From Haloglomus irregulare (GTDB lineage Archaea > Halobacteriota > Halobacteria > Halobacteriales > Haloarculaceae), in the NCBI RefSeq assembly GCF_007421925.1, contig NZ_QMDX01000005.1, forward strand, positions 1 to 64,000: a stretch of DNA of 64,000 nt, written 5' to 3'. Below the pieces are notes generated by a model, which saw nothing but the letters and a program-made list of their open reading frames with translations, searched no databases and was not told where the DNA came from. The translations under genes were made by a program, and so were the position numbers. How positions within the stretch are numbered: position 1 is the first letter of the stretch; the number at the start of each line of letters is the position of its first letter. Positions 62,296-64,000 of this stretch are shown here, piece after piece.

Positions 62296-62395
62296 CCTCT
62301 CACCCGCGGGGCCGAACGGTTGCTCATGCCGACTGCCCAAGCCATCGCGCCGCCGGATGCTGACGGTCCACCGTCACCGGCCGTCCGCAGGGTTG

Positions 62396-62432
62396 CGGTT
62401 TCACTTCCACTCCGGGTGGCTGGCGTTCATAC
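62396..62432 (+). promoter_or_regulatory. Two-part promoter element of the 58-aa gene (same as mre11)
   Basis: CGGTTTCACTTCCAC at 62396-62410 and CGTTCATAC at 62424-62432, 13 bases apart and 23 bases before ATG 62456. These match 40183-40219 in sequence and spacing. The rest of the two upstream regions differ. Confidence 0.75.
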
Positions 62433-62455
62433 CTGTCCCGGCCGTCCGTTCAGGT

Positions 62456-62632
62456 ATGTCGATAGATACCATCCGCGTGCGAAGCGACACCGACGGCACC
62501 CCTCGTCCCGACCGGCGCGTCCTTGATGTGAGCGAGCGGCCGCCGTCGGAGGTCGTCGAGTACGCCCGCGACACTGCCGACGACTGCTACCTCGAACGGA
62601 AGGGCGGCCGGACGTACCTGGTCGCGGACTGA
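62456..62632 (+). CDS. Small conserved-looking protein, 58 aa, unknown function
   Basis: Begins MSIDTIRVRSDTDGTPRPDR; the C-terminal part is SEVVEYARDTADDCYLERKG followed by GRTYLVAD. It is small, acidic and soluble. No family is recognised. Its promoter matches that of mre11-rad50, so it is probably co-regulated with DNA repair genes. Confidence 0.75.
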   Translation: MSIDTIRVRSDTDGTPRPDRRVLDVSERPPSEVVEYARDTADDCYLERKGGRTYLVAD

Positions 62633-62815
62633 GTCGGCCGGCGGGACACCCGGATACTGCAGGAACTCCCTCTCGACGTCGGAACTGCGGGCGCGGCCGG
62701 ATGCCCACCCGGCTGGTCGATAGAGCACGCCCTGCGCGGGAGACGAGGCTGAGGACACCGAAACTGCCGTCGCTGGCCGGTCGCGTCGAAGGAAGGTGTG
62801 GGTGTCGTCGCCGGT

Positions 62816-63175
62816 TCAGCCGAACAGCTCGCCGAGGCCCTCGCCGTCGGCCTCGTCGTCGTCGTCGCCGCCCTCGTCGGCTTCGGCTTCCTCGGCCTCC
62901 TCCTCGTCACCGCCCTCGTCGGCCTCGGCCTCCTCGGCCTCGGCACCGCCGGCGTCGCCGCCGGCCGGGGCGCCGCCACCGGCACCGCCCGCGGGCACCG
63001 CGGCGGCCCCCTCGACGGCCTCCTCGATGTCGACGTCCTCCAGCGCGGCCACGAGGGCCTTCACGCGGGACTCCTCGACGTCGGCACCGCCGGCCTCCAG
63101 CACGCCGGTCAGGTTGTCTTCGTTGATCTCTTCGCCCGTCTCGCTCAGGATGAGTGCTGCGTAAACGTATTCCAT
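62816..63175 (-). CDS. rpl12: Ribosomal protein L12 (P1/P2 type)
   Basis: 119 residues. [20 protein letters not shown] at the N-terminus is the P0-binding dimerisation domain. A Gly/Ala hinge and then a very acidic Glu/Asp run lead to the C-terminal GLGELFG, which recruits elongation factors. It follows the P0 gene by five bases in the usual archaeal order. Confidence 0.97.
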   Translation of the reverse strand: MEYVYAALILSETGEEINEDNLTGVLEAGGADVEESRVKALVAALEDVDIEEAVEGAAAVPAGGAGGGAPAGGDAGGAEAEEAEADEGGDEEEAEEAEADEGGDDDDEADGEGLGELFG

Positions 63176-63180
63176 TGTTG

Positions 63181-64000
63181 TCAGAACATCTCCCCGAGGG
63201 CCGCGCCACCGTCGTCACCGTCGTCGTCGGTGTCGTCGGGTTCGGCCTCGGCGTCGTCGGTCTGGTCGTCGGCCTGTGCCTCCTCGTCCTCGGTGGCGTC
63301 CGCCTCGGGTTCGGCGTCACCCGCGGGCTCGGGGGCCGTCCCTCGGAGTTCCTCGGGCAGCGCCTCCTCGTCGTCGATGGCGGCGGCGAGCGCGCGGAGC
63401 CGGCTGTCGGCCCGCGCGACGAGGTCCTCTGCCACGTCGGGCGACCCGATGGCTGCCTCGATGGCCAGCGTGCGCGCCTCGGCGGCGGCCGTGCTCAGCA
63501 TGGTCCCCGCCGTCGCCGCGGTCGGGTACTCGGCGTTGATCGAGAGGTTGCGACCGCGTGCGGCCGCCGTCTCGATGTCGGCGCGGTACTCGTCCACGTC
63601 GATGGCCAGCTCCTCGGGCTCGAACAGGACGCCGTCGGAGACGACGCCACGCAGGTCCAGCCCGACCTCCTTGGGCTCGATGCCCAGCTCGGAGAGCACG
63701 TTCGCCAGGTCGGCGCTCACCTCCTCGCCCGCCTCGAGGACGGTCGAGTCGGACATCACCTGGATGGAGCCCTCCTGGATGCGCGCGTCCGCACCGACCT
63801 GCTGGAGCTCGCCCACGAACGGACCGGGGTCGACCCCCGTGTCACCCTCCGGGATGACGATGTCGTTGGGCGCGACTTCGCCGGCGTTGATCGGCGCGGG
63901 CGTCTTCGACGCCTCGAGCTGCTTGAACAGCCCGAACGGATTGTCGTCGGTGCCGATAAGGCCGACCTGGCCGGAGACGAACCCCGTCAGGTCCCCCATG
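63181..64000 (-). CDS. rpl10: Ribosomal protein P0 (uL10), N-terminus outside window
   Basis: At least 272 residues are visible; the start lies to the right of the window because archaeal P0 is near 350 residues long. [20 protein letters not shown] and [20 protein letters not shown]-like segments belong to the P0 core, then the P1-binding helices, an acidic tail and the shared stalk-tip motif GGAALGEMF. The ATG at 63999 is an internal Met. Confidence 0.93.
   Translation of the reverse strand, partial: MGDLTGFVSGQVGLIGTDDNPFGLFKQLEASKTPAPINAGEVAPNDIVIPEGDTGVDPGPFVGELQQVGADARIQEGSIQVMSDSTVLEAGEEVSADLANVLSELGIEPKEVGLDLRGVVSDGVLFEPEELAIDVDEYRADIETAAARGRNLSINAEYPTAATAGTMLSTAAAEARTLAIEAAIGSPDVAEDLVARADSRLRALAAAIDDEEALPEELRGTAPEPAGDAEPEADATEDEEAQADDQTDDAEAEPDDTDDDGDDGGAALGEMF

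Noticed and set aside
62816-63175. Low-complexity GAG/GAC runs seen as a possible repeat array or CRISPR
   Set aside because: They encode the acidic hinge and tail of ribosomal protein L12.

Overview
The window is chromosomal DNA of a haloarchaeon (class Halobacteria). The evidence is high GC, acidic protein compositions, ATGA and GTGA gene overlaps, TATA boxes 22-35 bases before start codons with few Shine-Dalgarno sites, archaeal ribosomal proteins (L40e, P0, L12), tRNA-Trp and tRNA-Gln genes with introns after position 37, dodecin, archease, a B-family DNA polymerase with two inteins, and many small zinc-ribbon proteins known only from this class. I cannot name the genus. No rRNA, CRISPR array or intact insertion sequence was seen.

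Layout. 1-543 holds three tiny overlapping genes that abut the 3' end of an intron-containing tRNA-Trp and may be the end of an integrated element. 874-10056 is a mixed stretch: ferredoxin, a secreted subtilase, a lipoprotein, MobA-like and YqeC-like proteins, a DhlA-like hydrolase, a frameshifted small gene, a ComB-like protein and an acetyltransferase. 10303-16018 carries a DUF502 protein coupled to archease, three membrane proteins, dodecin and a phosphotransferase. 16427-20564 carries an A-type Fe-S carrier, succinyl-CoA synthetase (sucCD) and hisD. 20636-24455 is a metal ABC importer with its own DtxR-type repressor and an inverted-repeat operator before the first start codon. 24465-30473 includes a membrane-tethered winged-helix regulator with a palindrome upstream, an MTH865-like protein, an 885-base hairpin-rich gap, a geranylgeranyl reductase-like flavoprotein, a metallo-beta-lactamase-fold hydrolase, L40e and a DHH phosphoesterase. 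36802 down to 30585 is a six-gene, fully overlapping reverse-strand operon of pilin-like envelope proteins plus an epimerase. 36930-40138 has thrB, a TrkA-like protein, a cupin and a SAM-hydrolase-family protein. 40243-44291 is mre11-rad50. 45742-50988 is polB with two inteins. 51193-54810 is the SUF operon (sufC, sufB, sufD). 54889-63175 is a run of small conserved haloarchaeal genes, tRNA-Gln, a second DtxR-type regulator coupled to a ferritin-like protein, then rpl12 and the start-less end of the P0 gene.

Functional themes are iron, Fe-S and metal handling (ferredoxin, A-type carrier, SUF, metal importer, two DtxR regulators, ferritin-like protein), DNA repair and replication (mre11-rad50, polB), and envelope proteins. 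The most useful new signals are a two-part promoter element shared with exact spacing by mre11 and an unknown 58-residue gene, a low-GC patch in polB at an empty third intein site, and non-canonical kink-turn boxes in the tRNA-Trp intron guide RNA.
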